Origin: Bifidobacterium tsurumiense | GTDB lineage: Bacteria > Actinomycetota > Actinomycetes > Actinomycetales > Bifidobacteriaceae | Assembly (NCBI RefSeq): GCF_000741765.1 | Contig: NZ_JGZU01000015.1 | Location: forward strand, 124,001 to 188,000 | DNA: 64,000 nt | Direction of reading: 5' to 3' | Shown here: positions 9,353 to 19,183 of the stretch, piece after piece | Layout: every line of letters begins with the position of its first letter | Position numbering within the stretch: position 1 is the first letter of the stretch | Made by a program: the position numbers and the translations under genes | Notes under the pieces: generated by a model | Seen by the model: only the letters and a program-made list of their open reading frames with translations | The model's database searches: none | What the model was told of the DNA's origin: nothing

Positions 9353-12019
9353 TCAGTCCTCAAACGGATCGAAGTCGCGGCGCACACGGCGGCGAGGACG
9401 CTCCGAGCGCTCTTCGCGATCAGCGCGGTACTCATCGTAATTCTCATCCGCTGCATAGCGCGGGTTGCGATCATCGCGACGGCCACGGTATCCGCGACGG
9501 TCATCACGATCATCTCGACGGCGCTCACCGCGGTCCTCACGGTCCTCGCGACGACGACGTGGACGATCATCATAATCACGATCATCATAACGATCGTCGC
9601 GATCATCGCGGCGGCGATCCTCATAACGGTCATCACGATCATCGCGGTCTTCATGACGACGACGTGGACGATCATCATAATCACGATCGTCACGGTCACG
9701 ACGGCCACGATATCCGCCGCGATCCTCACGACGTTCACGGCGCTGGCCGCGACGGTCATCACGATCCGAACGCTCGCCACGGTCACGACGCTCACGTACC
9801 GGAGCGGAAGATTCCTGATCCTCGAATCCCGGAATCGCCAAGGAGATCTTGCCTCGATCGTCAACGCCCTGCACGACGACCTCAACATCGTCGCCTTCTT
9901 TGAGCACATCCTCCACAGCATCGATGCGCTCACCATTGGCGAGATTGCGAATCTGCGAAATATGCAGCAAGCCGTCGGTTCCTGGTGTCAGGTTGACGAA
10001 TGCACCAAAGCTGGTGGTCTTCACAACCTTGCCGTTGTAGCTTTCGCCGGCTTCCGGCACATGCGGATTGGCGATTTGATCGATGATCTGCTTCGCCTTC
10101 TCAGCACCTTCGCCACCTTCGGAGGAGATGAACACGGTACCGTCATCTTCGATGGCGATCTCAGCGCCGGTCTCTTCCTGAATCTGGTTGATCATCTTGC
10201 CCTTAGGTCCGATGACCTCGCCGATCTTCTCAACAGGAACTGTTGTGGTGATGATACGCGGTGCGTATGGGCTCATCTCTGCAGGAGCGTCAATGCACTC
10301 ATCGATGACTTCGAGAATCGTGGTACGGGCTTCCTTGGCCTGCTGCAAAGCGGAAGCCAGGATATCTGCTGGAATGCCGTCCAACTTGGTGTCCAGCTGC
10401 AGTGCGGTGATGAACTCGGAAGTGCCTGCAACCTTGAAGTCCATATCGCCGAAGGCATCCTCGGCACCCAGGATATCGGTGAGCGTCTTGAAGATATGCT
10501 GACCGTCGACATCGCCGGAAACCAAGCCCATTGCGATGCCTGCGACAGGAGCCTTCAGTGGTACGCCAGCTGCCAACAGGGACAGAGTCGATGCGCACAC
10601 CGAGCCCATTGAGGTGGAACCGTTGGATCCGATGGCCTCGGACACCTGGCGGATTGCATAAGGGAACTCTTCGCGGCTAGGAAGCACTGGAACCAATGCC
10701 TTCTCAGCAAGGGCACCGTGGCCGATCTCGCGGCGCTTCGGGGAACCAACGCGTCCGGTTTCACCGGTCGAGTATGGCGGCATTTCATAGTTGTGCATAT
10801 AACGCTTGGTCTGCGGGCCGGACAATGCATCCACCTGCTGCTCCATCTTGAGCATATTCAATGTGCTCACACCCAAGATCTGGGTCTCTCCGCGCTGGAA
10901 CAGTGCGGAACCATGCACGCGAGGAACGATGTCAACCTCAGCAGACAGCGTACGGATATCACGCAGACCACGGCCGTCGATTCGGTAATCCTGGGTCAGA
11001 ATACGGCGACGGACGATCTGGCGCTGCAATTCCTTGAATGCATTGCCGAGCTGCTTTTCCTTCTCGGCATCGTCCATATCGGTGAATTCATTGGCAAGCT
11101 GTGCGCGCACAGCTTCCTTGATCTCATGAATGCGATCCTGACGGGGCAGCTTCTCTGCAATGGAAAGCGCTTCATCCAGATCGTTATGAGCGATCTCGTC
11201 GATACGAGCATAGAGTTCGTCGGTGTATTCAGGGAAGAGCTGGAATTCCTTGGTTTCCTTGGCAGCGATCTTCTTCAGCTCATCCTGGGCTTCGCAAATC
11301 ACCTTGATGAATGGCTTTGCGGCTTCAAGACCGCCTGCAACCACTTCCTCATCAGGCTTGGTCTGACCCTCATCATAAATCAAGGTCCAAGCGTTCTTGC
11401 CGGCACCAGCCTCGATCATGGCGATTGCCACATCACCATTCTCGACAACGCGGCCAGCGACCACGATCTCGAATACGGCGCGTTCGCGTTCGCTCCAACG
11501 AGGGAATGCAACCCACTGTCCATCGATCAGGGCCAGACGCACACCGGAAACCGGGCCTTCAAAGGGAAGACCGGAAATCATGGTGGAAGCGGAGGCGGCA
11601 TTCAGAGCGATGACATCATATGCATCATCAGGGTTGATGGAGAGAATAGTTTCCACAACCTGCACTTCATTGCGCAAAGTGTGCGGGAAGAGCGGACGCA
11701 GAGGGCGATCGATAATACGGCAAGCCAAAATAGCTTCCGAAGAAGGACGTCCCTCACGACGGAAGAACGATCCTGGGATCTTACCTGCTGCATACATCTT
11801 TTCTTCCACATCCACTGTCAGAGGGAAGAAATCGTAGTTTTCCTTGGGGCTGGATCCAGCCGTGGTGGTGGACAGCACCATCGAATCGTCGTCGAGATAA
11901 GCGGCGACAGCGCCATCCGCCTGCTGCGCAAGCCTTCCGGTTTCAAACCGAAGCGTGCGCTTGCCAAATGAACCATTGTCAATTACGGCCTCTACGGCCT
12001 TGATTTCGGGACCCTCCAC
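9353..12019 (-). CDS. pnp: Polynucleotide phosphorylase / guanosine pentaphosphate synthetase with Arg/Asp-rich tail
   Basis: 888 residues; GTG start at 12019 behind AGGAGGAACCC. PNPase degrades RNA 3' to 5' with phosphate, and the actinobacterial type is also called guanosine pentaphosphate synthetase. Order: two RNase PH domains ([42 protein letters not shown]), a KH domain near 590-650 ([20 protein letters not shown]), an S1 domain near 655-735 ([18 protein letters not shown]), then about 145 residues of alternating Arg and Asp. The tail is encoded by imperfect DNA repeats and is probably a disordered RNA-binding or protein-binding extension. rpsO lies directly upstream, the conserved rpsO-pnp arrangement. 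Confidence 0.97.
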   Translation of the reverse strand: MEGPEIKAVEAVIDNGSFGKRTLRFETGRLAQQADGAVAAYLDDDSMVLSTTTAGSSPKENYDFFPLTVDVEEKMYAAGKIPGSFFRREGRPSSEAILACRIIDRPLRPLFPHTLRNEVQVVETILSINPDDAYDVIALNAASASTMISGLPFEGPVSGVRLALIDGQWVAFPRWSERERAVFEIVVAGRVVENGDVAIAMIEAGAGKNAWTLIYDEGQTKPDEEVVAGGLEAAKPFIKVICEAQDELKKIAAKETKEFQLFPEYTDELYARIDEIAHNDLDEALSIAEKLPRQDRIHEIKEAVRAQLANEFTDMDDAEKEKQLGNAFKELQRQIVRRRILTQDYRIDGRGLRDIRTLSAEVDIVPRVHGSALFQRGETQILGVSTLNMLKMEQQVDALSGPQTKRYMHNYEMPPYSTGETGRVGSPKRREIGHGALAEKALVPVLPSREEFPYAIRQVSEAIGSNGSTSMGSVCASTLSLLAAGVPLKAPVAGIAMGLVSGDVDGQHIFKTLTDILGAEDAFGDMDFKVAGTSEFITALQLDTKLDGIPADILASALQQAKEARTTILEVIDECIDAPAEMSPYAPRIITTTVPVEKIGEVIGPKGKMINQIQEETGAEIAIEDDGTVFISSEGGEGAEKAKQIIDQIANPHVPEAGESYNGKVVKTTSFGAFVNLTPGTDGLLHISQIRNLANGERIDAVEDVLKEGDDVEVVVQGVDDRGKISLAIPGFEDQESSAPVRERRDRGERSDRDDRRGQRRERREDRGGYRGRRDRDDRDYDDRPRRRHEDRDDRDDRYEDRRRDDRDDRYDDRDYDDRPRRRREDREDRGERRRDDRDDRRGYRGRRDDRNPRYAADENYDEYRADREERSERPRRRVRRDFDPFED

Positions 12020-12366
12020 GGGTTCCTCCTTTGTTTGTTCCTATTACCTAGCATCCAAAATACTGGCCTGACATCCGGCATCCTGCTCGGCATCCATCGC
12101 GGCATACCCGGCCGCGCAATCCTCATGTCAGGTTCGTTCTTCTTATATGGTATGTGCTTCTTGCGGTCTCTTCCAGACCAGTTGTTGTGTTTCGTCCCCG
12201 CTGGCGAGACTTCCTGATCTCGCCTTGCATCGCAGCGTATTCGCATCACCCTCCGATATGCGACCGGCACTGCCACCGGCCGCATACGGCGCTACTTCTC
12301 TCACCGCATGCACATCGATATTATGCAAAAGCGCCCGACCATGCATATGGTCGGGCGAAAGCATCA
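12020..12366 (-). promoter_or_regulatory. rpsO-pnp intergenic region with structured pnp leader
   Basis: 347 bases without a gene. Next to rpsO is its terminator hairpin. Nearer pnp an 8-bp inverted repeat, CCTGACAT at 12067-12074 and ATGTCAGG at 12125-12132, closes a GC-rich segment that contains a further CGCGGC/GCCGCG stem. In Escherichia coli the pnp leader is a stem cleaved by RNase III for autoregulation; a similar role here is only inference. Confidence 0.4.
12332..12357 (-). terminator. rpsO terminator
   Basis: Perfect 10-bp stem (CGCCCGACCA / TGGTCGGGCG) with a six-base loop, followed in the minus-strand direction by CTTTTGC. It starts 9 bases after the rpsO stop codon. Confidence 0.8.
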
Positions 12367-12636
12367 TTATCGACGCAAACCAAGACGTTCAATCAAGGAA
12401 CGGTAACGGTTGATGTCCACGCGCTTGAGATAGTCAAGCAGACGACGACGGTCACCGACCATCAGCAGCAGACCACGACGGGAGTGGTGATCATGCTTGT
12501 GCTCCTTGAGATGCTCGGTCAGATCAGAGATACGCTTGCTCAGCAGAGCGATCTGGACCTCGGGAGAACCCGTGTCGCCCTCGTGCGTCGCGTACTTGGT
12601 GATGATCTCTTGCTTTTCCTCAGCCGTAAGTGCCAC
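12367..12636 (-). CDS. rpsO: 30S ribosomal protein S15
   Basis: 89 residues, the standard S15 length. Clear S15 motifs: [49 protein letters not shown] and [13 protein letters not shown]. The frame is open upstream to 12807 but GTG at 12636 is the start: it is preceded by AAGGAGGAAGCC and begins exactly where S15 homologues begin. S15 binds 16S rRNA helices in the central domain and nucleates platform assembly. It is followed by a terminator and pnp. Confidence 0.98.
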   Translation of the reverse strand: MALTAEEKQEIITKYATHEGDTGSPEVQIALLSKRISDLTEHLKEHKHDHHSRRGLLLMVGDRRRLLDYLKRVDINRYRSLIERLGLRR

Positions 12637-12998
12637 GGCTTCCTCCTTGCATCTTGCTGCGCGGTGCCGCAACCCATTGTTGCAGCGCTCTCTATCCGCG
12701 GGCGAAACACGCCAAGCTGAAAGTATATGACAAGCCATGGAAAACACTGGGAATGCCATCACAATACAATGAATCCCTGCAATCCCAACCGCCCATGGCT
12801 TGAGCAATAAGAGGCATATGGGTTATTCTCACGCTGACCTCTCGGGACTCAATCTGCCTATCCTTTGCTAAGAAAAGAGCCTATGCAACCTATTCCGGAT
12901 TCGACATCCTAAGCCCGGACTCGGTTATTGCTGCACTACTCAAAGCCTGTTCTCGGTTATTGCTGCACTACGCAAAGCAGGTTCCAGAGTCCGGCTCT
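12637..12998. other. Intergenic region, rpsO upstream and symporter 3' flank
   Basis: 362 bases without a supported gene. The part next to rpsO should hold its promoter; no confident boxes were assigned. The part from 12912 onward holds the inverted and direct repeats listed separately. Confidence 0.5.
12912..12996 (-). repeat. Long inverted repeat enclosing two 27-bp direct repeats, 3' of the symporter gene
   Basis: AGCCCGGACTC (from 12912) and GAGTCCGGCT (12987-12996) form the outer arms. Between them a 27-base unit starting CTCGGTTATTGCTGCACTAC occurs twice (12920-12946 and 12952-12978) with one mismatch. The structure begins a few bases beyond the stop codon of the minus-strand gene, so it is probably its terminator with an internal duplication. 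Confidence 0.6.
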
Positions 12999-14879
12999 CT
13001 AGTTGTCGTTTGCCTCAGGTTGCTTGTCTGCAACTTGCGACTGCGATCCAGTCTGATCTTGTGACGCAGCCTCCGATTCCGACTCGGCCTCTGCTTCGGC
13101 TTTTCGCGCCTCAACAACAGCCTGACGAGCCGCTGCAGTCACTAACTTCGCTTTACGCACGGCTTCCCGGGCTTCAGCTTCAGCCTCGAGAGCCACCTGC
13201 ACCTCTGCCTTGGCCTCTGCAACCGTCGGCTGCTGATCCACCAAATGCACCGGGGCCTGTTCAAAGATTTCTGTGACGTTGATATCAGGATTTTCCTCCT
13301 GAGTCTCCACCAAAGCGACTGCTTCTTCCTCGGTTGCGACAGAAGGCATGGATCCTGGAAGCGGCTGGCGTGCAGATTCCTTGAGGAATATCACGGCGAC
13401 AAAACCGGCGGCAGAAGTGGCGATAACCCAGAATGCAGGGGCAAGTGCAATGCCTGTGGCCGTGACCAAAGCCTCCATAATGAAACCTGCAGTACCACCG
13501 AAAATCGCGACTGCTGCGTTATATGCAATACCCATTCCGCCATATCGGGAAGAGGTGGGGAAAAGCGCCGGCAGCGATGAAGCCAAGTTACCTACGTATA
13601 AAGCAACCGGAATGGCAAGCAGGAACAGTCCCAGCAATGTTGACCAGATCGCACCGTGAGCCATAAGCAAGAACGAAGGCACGGCAAGCACGATGGCGCT
13701 TATCGAACCGGCGAACAGCACCGTACGGCGACCGACATGATCGGAAATCCATCCTGAGAGCGGCACCATGAAGGCCAGCAATACCAAAACCGGAAGGGTG
13801 AGCAGATTGCCGTGCACAGGATCGTAATCCAATGTGGTGGAAAGGTATGTGGGCATATACGACGTCAGAGCGTATGCGGTGGTATTGGCTGCGGCGACCA
13901 GCACAAAAGCGGTCAACAGTTCTCGCCAATAATTACGCACAAGCCCCTTAAGTCCTTGCGGCTCCTCTTCTCCGAGTCGAATGGCGTCCTCAACCTCGCC
14001 AACAGCAGGCACGGGATCGGATTTGGTTGCATCACCCTCATTTGCCTGTGCTTCCACGAAGGCTGGGGTATCTTCAATACGTGAACGGAACAGCAGCGCG
14101 ATAACGCCCAGCGGAAGCGCCACCATAAACGGGATTCGCCATCCCCATGATTCCATAAAGGCATCGCTGACATTGAGCTGCAGCACCGATACGAAGGCCG
14201 CACCAATAGCGAATCCAATATACGAGCCCCAATCCAGAAGCGAGGCGTAGAAACCGCGCTTCTTATCAGGAGCGTATTCAGTGATGAATGTCGTGGCTCC
14301 TGCATATTCGCCACCCGTTGAGAAGCCCTGAATGAGCTTGAGCAGAATTAGCAGTATTGGTGCGATAACACCCACTGCCGCATATGTGGGCAGCACGCCG
14401 ATAAGGAAGGTCGCTCCAGCCATCATCAGCAGTGTGAAGGCCAGCACTTCCTTGCGGCCCAGACGATCGCCCAACTGACCAAGAATAATGCCGCCCAAAG
14501 GTCGGGCAATGAAGGTCACTGCGAAAACGCCGAGCGAAAACAAGTTCTGGATATGGCCCTCGACATCGGGAAGGAATACCTTGCCGAGAATAACCGCCAC
14601 ATAACCATAAACGCCAACGTCATACCATTCCATCAGATTGCCGACCACTGAGCCGACAATTGCCTTGCGCAATGCGGACTCCTGCACAACCGTGACATCG
14701 TCCAAACGCAGACGGCGACGGCGACGCAATAAAGCCAAGCGCCGACGTTCAGCGCGGATGGCGGCTTTTTGCTGTGCAATGCGAGCACGTTCGGCATTTT
14801 TTGCCGCAGTCCGCTCCGCCTTGCTTTGCGAAGAATTCTTATTATTTATGTTGTTTTCAGACCTTGAAGGCTGACTCAT
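12999..14879 (-). CDS. MFS metabolite:H+ symporter (ProP-like, MHS family) with coiled-coil tail
   Basis: 626 residues, longer than the usual 440-500. A 75-residue basic N-terminal tail (Arg-rich run RRRRRLRLDD) precedes 12 predicted membrane helices. MHS-family motifs: VGNLMEWYDVGVYGY, FIARPLGGIILGQLGDRLGRK, GFSTGGEYAGATTFITEYAP and RRGFYASLLDWG-type loop. These resemble proline/betaine and dicarboxylate symporters. About 120 C-terminal residues are Ala/Glu/Lys-rich and likely coiled coil, as is the tail of E. coli ProP that senses osmolality, but sequence homology of the tail is not claimed. Substrate is unproven. ATG at 14879 behind AAGGATTGG. Confidence 0.88.
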   Translation of the reverse strand: MSQPSRSENNINNKNSSQSKAERTAAKNAERARIAQQKAAIRAERRRLALLRRRRRLRLDDVTVVQESALRKAIVGSVVGNLMEWYDVGVYGYVAVILGKVFLPDVEGHIQNLFSLGVFAVTFIARPLGGIILGQLGDRLGRKEVLAFTLLMMAGATFLIGVLPTYAAVGVIAPILLILLKLIQGFSTGGEYAGATTFITEYAPDKKRGFYASLLDWGSYIGFAIGAAFVSVLQLNVSDAFMESWGWRIPFMVALPLGVIALLFRSRIEDTPAFVEAQANEGDATKSDPVPAVGEVEDAIRLGEEEPQGLKGLVRNYWRELLTAFVLVAAANTTAYALTSYMPTYLSTTLDYDPVHGNLLTLPVLVLLAFMVPLSGWISDHVGRRTVLFAGSISAIVLAVPSFLLMAHGAIWSTLLGLFLLAIPVALYVGNLASSLPALFPTSSRYGGMGIAYNAAVAIFGGTAGFIMEALVTATGIALAPAFWVIATSAAGFVAVIFLKESARQPLPGSMPSVATEEEAVALVETQEENPDINVTEIFEQAPVHLVDQQPTVAEAKAEVQVALEAEAEAREAVRKAKLVTAAARQAVVEARKAEAEAESESEAASQDQTGSQSQVADKQPEANDN

Positions 14880-15325
14880 ACATATCCAATCCTTGCGTGA
14901 TTCGTCCTAATTCGAACCACTCGTATTCATCGTCGCAATATGCGACGGCAGCTCAACCGGCCTGTCCAAAAATGGAGCACCGCAGGCATTGCGCATCCCA
15001 CACAATTCCGAGCTCAACATATGACCGCTGTGAGTTGGCATACGATTTTAGAAGGATGCAGAGACATGGGTGATGCGGAAAATGGTATTCAGTGCCATCC
15101 TTCCATGCCACCAGTGAGTTCGGCAATAGCACGGTTCACCCATTGCGCCGAGGATTATGTGCAGGGCAGACAGCTTTTATTTGTTTTGAGTGTGAACTCC
15201 GCAACGCACAGGTGTTCAATAATCAGTAACTCATAACCGCTGAATATCGCTCATGCCAAACCCAAACAGATCCAGAAGCTAATAGCAAACCGAAACCGCA
15301 GCACAGACTATTCCGCGACTCATTG
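14880..15325. other. Intergenic region with no supported gene
   Basis: 446 bases between the symporter start and the end of a membrane-protein gene. Only short frames are present. One of 56 codons (plus strand, ATG at 15066 preceded by GAAGGATG) has a passable ribosome site but no recognisable protein sequence, so it is not called. Confidence 0.4.
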
Positions 15326-16057
15326 TCAGATGGACAGCAATCCGCCAAAGAGCACAATCAACAGAGCGCTGGTTTCTATCACGAAGAACAAAATGAATGA
15401 CGCCCAGCTTCTGGTGAGCACATTCAGCGGCGAATCCTTGCGGATCAAAACCAACAGACCGACGAATACGACCGCGTACACGGCGACTGCAAAGCCAGCG
15501 GAGATAATGCCCAGATTGGCAGCGTTCACCAGATTTGAAGAATCGCCATACACAACATATGTGGAATACCAGAAGCTCAACTTCAATAGTGAAACTCCGG
15601 CAATGAGCTGTTCCAGAGCCAAGCCGATTATGAAGACCACGCGCCACAACCAGCTTTTCGATTCCACTATCATCATCGCCAATCCGGTGAAGGCGACCAC
15701 TGTCACCGTCCAAGCTATGAAAGCAATACCTTGTGGCTGGAATATGGAAATATGGGCCACGACCCACTCGGTGTGCTGAACCGCAAGCATACGTCCAAAC
15801 CAATACGGGGCGATTATGGCAACCAACACCGCAACGGCATATGCCACCCACTGCAGAGGATGCGATCGGCTACGCTCGATATCAGCCAACGACAGTTCCG
15901 ACGCTTCGGCAAGTGCAAGATCCTGCGAATCGACAGAAGCACTTGAACCCGTTGCAATATCGTCTTTCCATGCATCTATTGGCTGATCGACATTTCCATC
16001 CTTTGTCTGCCCAGAACGGACCTGCTGCGGGGCTGAAACCGACTGCTGATCAACCAT
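15326..16057 (-). CDS. Membrane protein of unknown function
   Basis: 243 residues. The ATG at 16057 is chosen because GGAGGTGC lies directly upstream; the frame is open to an ATG at 16075. The first 75 residues are polar (many Ser, Asp, Gln), followed by five hydrophobic segments: roughly WVAYAVAVLVAIIAPYWFG, GIAFIAWTVTVVAFTGLA, VVFIIGLALEQLIAGV, ISAGFAVAVYAVVFVGLL and a C-terminal helix. No family was recognised. Transcribed away from the TetR gene that follows, so the two starts share a 200-base divergent promoter region. Confidence 0.72.
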   Translation of the reverse strand: MVDQQSVSAPQQVRSGQTKDGNVDQPIDAWKDDIATGSSASVDSQDLALAEASELSLADIERSRSHPLQWVAYAVAVLVAIIAPYWFGRMLAVQHTEWVVAHISIFQPQGIAFIAWTVTVVAFTGLAMMIVESKSWLWRVVFIIGLALEQLIAGVSLLKLSFWYSTYVVYGDSSNLVNAANLGIISAGFAVAVYAVVFVGLLVLIRKDSPLNVLTRSWASFILFFVIETSALLIVLFGGLLSI

Positions 16058-16257
16058 ATGCACCTCCATATTCATATCTTTTGCCTACTCTAGCCTCTTC
16101 CCACTACCCCTTGCATCATGGCCTAGCCGAATCTTGCGGGCGGATAACACCGTCACCCATAAGCACGGCAATGCTGAATGTGACCAAAATATAAGCGGTT
16201 AGCGATAAGAGTGAGCTGTGCATTGAAGCTTTGCGGCTGGCGGCATATATTTTACAC

Positions 16258-16845
16258 ATGCCTAATAAGCCGAATTTTTCGCGGCAATCACCCGAGCAAC
16301 GGCAAGCGCAAATCATCGCCGTTGCTGCCAGACATTTCGCAAGGGACGGGGTGGCAGGGGCTTCCATAAGCGCCATTGCTCAGGAAGCCGGTATCACCCG
16401 TGCACTGGTATACCACTATTTCCCCAGCAAAGAGCAGCTATTCGCCGCCGTGTTGCAACATGAATCAAAACAACTTCTCATGGACACCGAGCCGGATAGC
16501 GGAAAATCCGCCCGCGACAATATCGAGCAAATGTTACGCACTATGTTCGAAAGGATCGCAGAACGCGACGGCCTGTTCCAGAAGACTTGCGATGTCACCA
16601 ACCGTTTCACCTTGGACGCCATATACATGGCGTATTGCACAAATCATGCATCTCAGCAACAACGCATTCTTGAACTGCTTGACTTGGAAGACTCTGACGC
16701 CATAAGAGATCGAATCGGCGCGTGGATGGTATTTTGCGAGTATCTTGCGCATGAATCCCCCCAGAGGAACGCCAGCGAGCTCGATGAGATTATTGCACTG
16801 TGTCTGAGCACCTTGGAACACATTCTTGCGACCAAACTCGATTGA
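16258..16845 (+). CDS. TetR/AcrR family transcriptional regulator
   Basis: 195 residues. The N-terminal helix-turn-helix is typical: RQAQIIAVAARHFARDGVAGAS, ISAIAQEAGITRALVYHYFPSKEQLFAAV. The rest is the variable ligand-binding domain, containing Cys residues and an acidic surface. The frame extends upstream to a TTG at 16231, but ATG at 16258 fits the family start. It precedes an ABC exporter pair in the same direction (102-base gap), so it is probably their local repressor, the usual arrangement for TetR plus drug or antimicrobial-peptide exporter genes. Confidence 0.92.
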   Translation: MPNKPNFSRQSPEQRQAQIIAVAARHFARDGVAGASISAIAQEAGITRALVYHYFPSKEQLFAAVLQHESKQLLMDTEPDSGKSARDNIEQMLRTMFERIAERDGLFQKTCDVTNRFTLDAIYMAYCTNHASQQQRILELLDLEDSDAIRDRIGAWMVFCEYLAHESPQRNASELDEIIALCLSTLEHILATKLD

Positions 16846-16947
16846 ATCCTCAGGCATAGCAATTCAAATCCCTCTCCTCAAGCACAGCAACAAGCTGTCT
16901 CTCATCAACGGCACCAACATCAATCCGAAGATCATCAAGGAGTCACA

Positions 16948-17664
16948 ATGACCTCTCCGCATCCATCCGGCGAACAGCCGCTCATCCGACTGGACGATGT
17001 GATCAAACGCTATGGTCAAGGCGATTCGGCCTTTACCGCGCTTAATCATGTATCCGTTTCCATCAACAAAGGCGAATCAGTTGCCATAATCGGCAAAAGC
17101 GGCGCAGGAAAATCCACTTTCATGCATTTGACCGCTCTGCTGGATACGCCGACAAGTGGTTCCATAACCCTCAACGGAACGAACACCACGAAGCTGTCTG
17201 CATCTCAACTTGCCAAGGTGCGCAACGATACTTTTGGATTCGTATTTCAGCAATTCTTCCTCATCACCAACGGCAGCGTACTTGATAACGTGGCATTGCC
17301 GCTCACCATTGCAGGGGTCAATCGCAGAAGGCGCGAGCGCAGAGCAATGAATGCACTCAAGTTGCTCGGGCTGGACAATAAGGCGCACAACAAAGCCAGT
17401 GATCTATCCGGCGGTCAAAAGCAGCGCGTGGTCATCGCACGTGCGCTTATCAATGAGCCGGACGTGATTTTCGCTGACGAGCCCACGGGCAATCTGGATA
17501 GCGCCACCGGTCAGGTTGTGGAGGACACCCTGTTCTCTCTGCATCGTGACCGTGGCATCACCTTGGTTATCGTTACGCACGATCCAGATCTTGCCGCCAA
17601 ATGCGATCGCCAAATCACCATTGCTGACGGCCGCGTCGCCTCGGACGAAAGGAAGGCACTGTGA
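16948..17664 (+). CDS. ABC transporter ATP-binding protein (MacB/LolD type)
   Basis: 238 residues; ATG behind AAGGAGTCACA. Walker A GKSGAGKST, Q-loop FGFVFQQF, signature LSGGQKQR, Walker B VIFADEPTGNLD and the switch His in VIVTHDPDLA are all present. The sequence type is that of the MacB/LolD/FtsE group, cytoplasmic ATPases paired with FtsX-like permeases. The permease gene follows with a GTGA overlap, so the two are co-translated. Likely export or extraction of an antimicrobial, peptide or lipid rather than import, because no solute-binding protein is encoded nearby. Confidence 0.95.
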   Translation: MTSPHPSGEQPLIRLDDVIKRYGQGDSAFTALNHVSVSINKGESVAIIGKSGAGKSTFMHLTALLDTPTSGSITLNGTNTTKLSASQLAKVRNDTFGFVFQQFFLITNGSVLDNVALPLTIAGVNRRRRERRAMNALKLLGLDNKAHNKASDLSGGQKQRVVIARALINEPDVIFADEPTGNLDSATGQVVEDTLFSLHRDRGITLVIVTHDPDLAAKCDRQITIADGRVASDERKAL

Positions 17665-18980
17665 AAACGCGCGATCTTATTGCCACCGCAATCTCCAACA
17701 CCTTCAGGAATCGTCTGCGTACCTCGTTGACCGCCTTGGCAATCGCCATTGGCGCGTTCACGCTTTCCCTGACTCTTGCTGTGAATAATGGCCTGAATTC
17801 GTATATTGACGAGACCATCGCTTCCGTTGGATCTGAAGATACGTTAACAGTGACCAAACCCACCGAAACCGTAGAGGATGGCATCGCCAAATATGATCCT
17901 GATGCCGCATCTGGAATGGAAGCAGGAGCCGCAGCCATGAGCGGTTCCGGCTCAGTGGAATTGCTGACACAGGACGATATGAATACGTTGCGATCCATCG
18001 AGGGGGTTTCTCAGGTCCATACCGTCCGCTCGGTTTCCGTGGACTATGTGCAGCTTCAAGGATCGTCGGACGACGATAGATGGGTGCTGAATATTTCTCC
18101 AGGCATTCCCGGGGTATCTCTCCCGCTTGCTGCCGGAGAACAACCGGATTTGAACTCGCAGGATCACCAAATCGTTCTGCCCCGCGATTATGTGAAAACC
18201 TTTGGCTTGGAGAACGCCTCCGAGCTCGTTGGAAAAACCGTGGAACTTGGCGTCAGCGATCCGACAGGCACAATGGAGACAGTAACCGCGAAAGTGGTCG
18301 GTGTCAGTGATCCTGTGCTGACCTCAAGTAGCGCAACCGCCACGCTAAACACCGCCCTGACCGACGCGATTTATAACGTCAGCGCAAAAGGCCTTCCCGA
18401 TGATCAGAAGCAGCGATGGGCGACGGCTAGCGTAACCGTCGAAACAGAAGATGGACAGAGTATCGAAGACGCCGTTTCGCAAGTGCAACAGCGCTTGAGC
18501 GATGCCGGATACCGCGGTCAGACCATCAACGAGATTCTGGGACAATTCCGCGCATTCTTCGACGCAATTCTGATCATGCTTGTTGCATTCGCAGCAATCG
18601 CTTTGGTGGCAGGAAGCCTGGGCATCATCAACACCTTGTTGATGAGCGTTCAGGAACGGACCAGGGAGATAGGCCTGCTGAAGGCTCTCGGATTGACGTC
18701 TCGGCGCGTATTCGCATTGTTCAGTCTGGAATCAATAGTCATCGGCGCTCTGTCAGCGGCCGTAGGCATTGTGATACCGGCTGTCGCCGCCCCGTGGATT
18801 AATCATGCCTTGTCGAATGGGCCTTTGGCTGACCTGCCTGGACTGACCTTGATTTCCTTCTCACCGGGGATTATCGCTGGTGTCGCCGCCTTGATTATCG
18901 CCATCGCATTCTTGGCAGGCACACTTCCTGCAGCGCGTGCAGCCGGCAAGGATCCAATCGAAGCTCTTCGATATGAATAG
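17661..18980 (+). CDS. ABC transporter permease (FtsX/MacB family)
   Basis: 439 residues; GTG start overlapping the stop of the ATPase gene by four bases. Topology: one N-terminal membrane helix (LTALAIAIGAFTLSLTLAV), an extracellular MacB-PCD-like domain of about 250 residues, then three helices in the FtsX domain with INTLLMSVQERTREIGLLKALG and the C-terminal ARAAGKDPIEALRYE, both diagnostic of FtsX-like permeases. Works as a dimer with the preceding ATPase as a mechanotransmission-type transporter. The large extracellular domain should select the substrate, which cannot be named. Confidence 0.94.
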   Translation: MKTRDLIATAISNTFRNRLRTSLTALAIAIGAFTLSLTLAVNNGLNSYIDETIASVGSEDTLTVTKPTETVEDGIAKYDPDAASGMEAGAAAMSGSGSVELLTQDDMNTLRSIEGVSQVHTVRSVSVDYVQLQGSSDDDRWVLNISPGIPGVSLPLAAGEQPDLNSQDHQIVLPRDYVKTFGLENASELVGKTVELGVSDPTGTMETVTAKVVGVSDPVLTSSSATATLNTALTDAIYNVSAKGLPDDQKQRWATASVTVETEDGQSIEDAVSQVQQRLSDAGYRGQTINEILGQFRAFFDAILIMLVAFAAIALVAGSLGIINTLLMSVQERTREIGLLKALGLTSRRVFALFSLESIVIGALSAAVGIVIPAVAAPWINHALSNGPLADLPGLTLISFSPGIIAGVAALIIAIAFLAGTLPAARAAGKDPIEALRYE

Positions 18981-19157
18981 GGATCTTCCACGGGAATGGT
19001 AACGAGTCCGAGATACCTTTCCCTCAGTGAATAGCGACAATGTATAACCGCACAAGATGCCCGATGGAATGATCTGCCTTTTATGATCACACCATTACTC
19101 TCAACAGGAAAGCATTTTGTGCGGTTTGGCATGCCCGCATCACATGAAGCACACCCG

Positions 19158-19177
19158 GTCAGGAATCCGAACCTGAC
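19158..19177 (-). terminator. Weak hairpin after folD
   Basis: GTCAGG / CCTGAC inverted repeat with an eight-base loop, 7 bases beyond the folD stop codon. Short stem and no U tract. Confidence 0.35.
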
Positions 19178-19183
19178 TCGCAT

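Noticed and set aside
9559-9903. His/Asp-rich plus-strand frame
   Set aside because: Antisense to the Arg/Asp tail of PNPase; composition is a direct result of that tail.
10718-11971. Plus-strand frame of 417 codons opposite pnp
   Set aside because: Antisense shadow of pnp without domain signatures.
12637-12807. Longer S15 protein starting at 12807
   Set aside because: The extension is not part of S15, and the strong ribosome site places the start at 12636.
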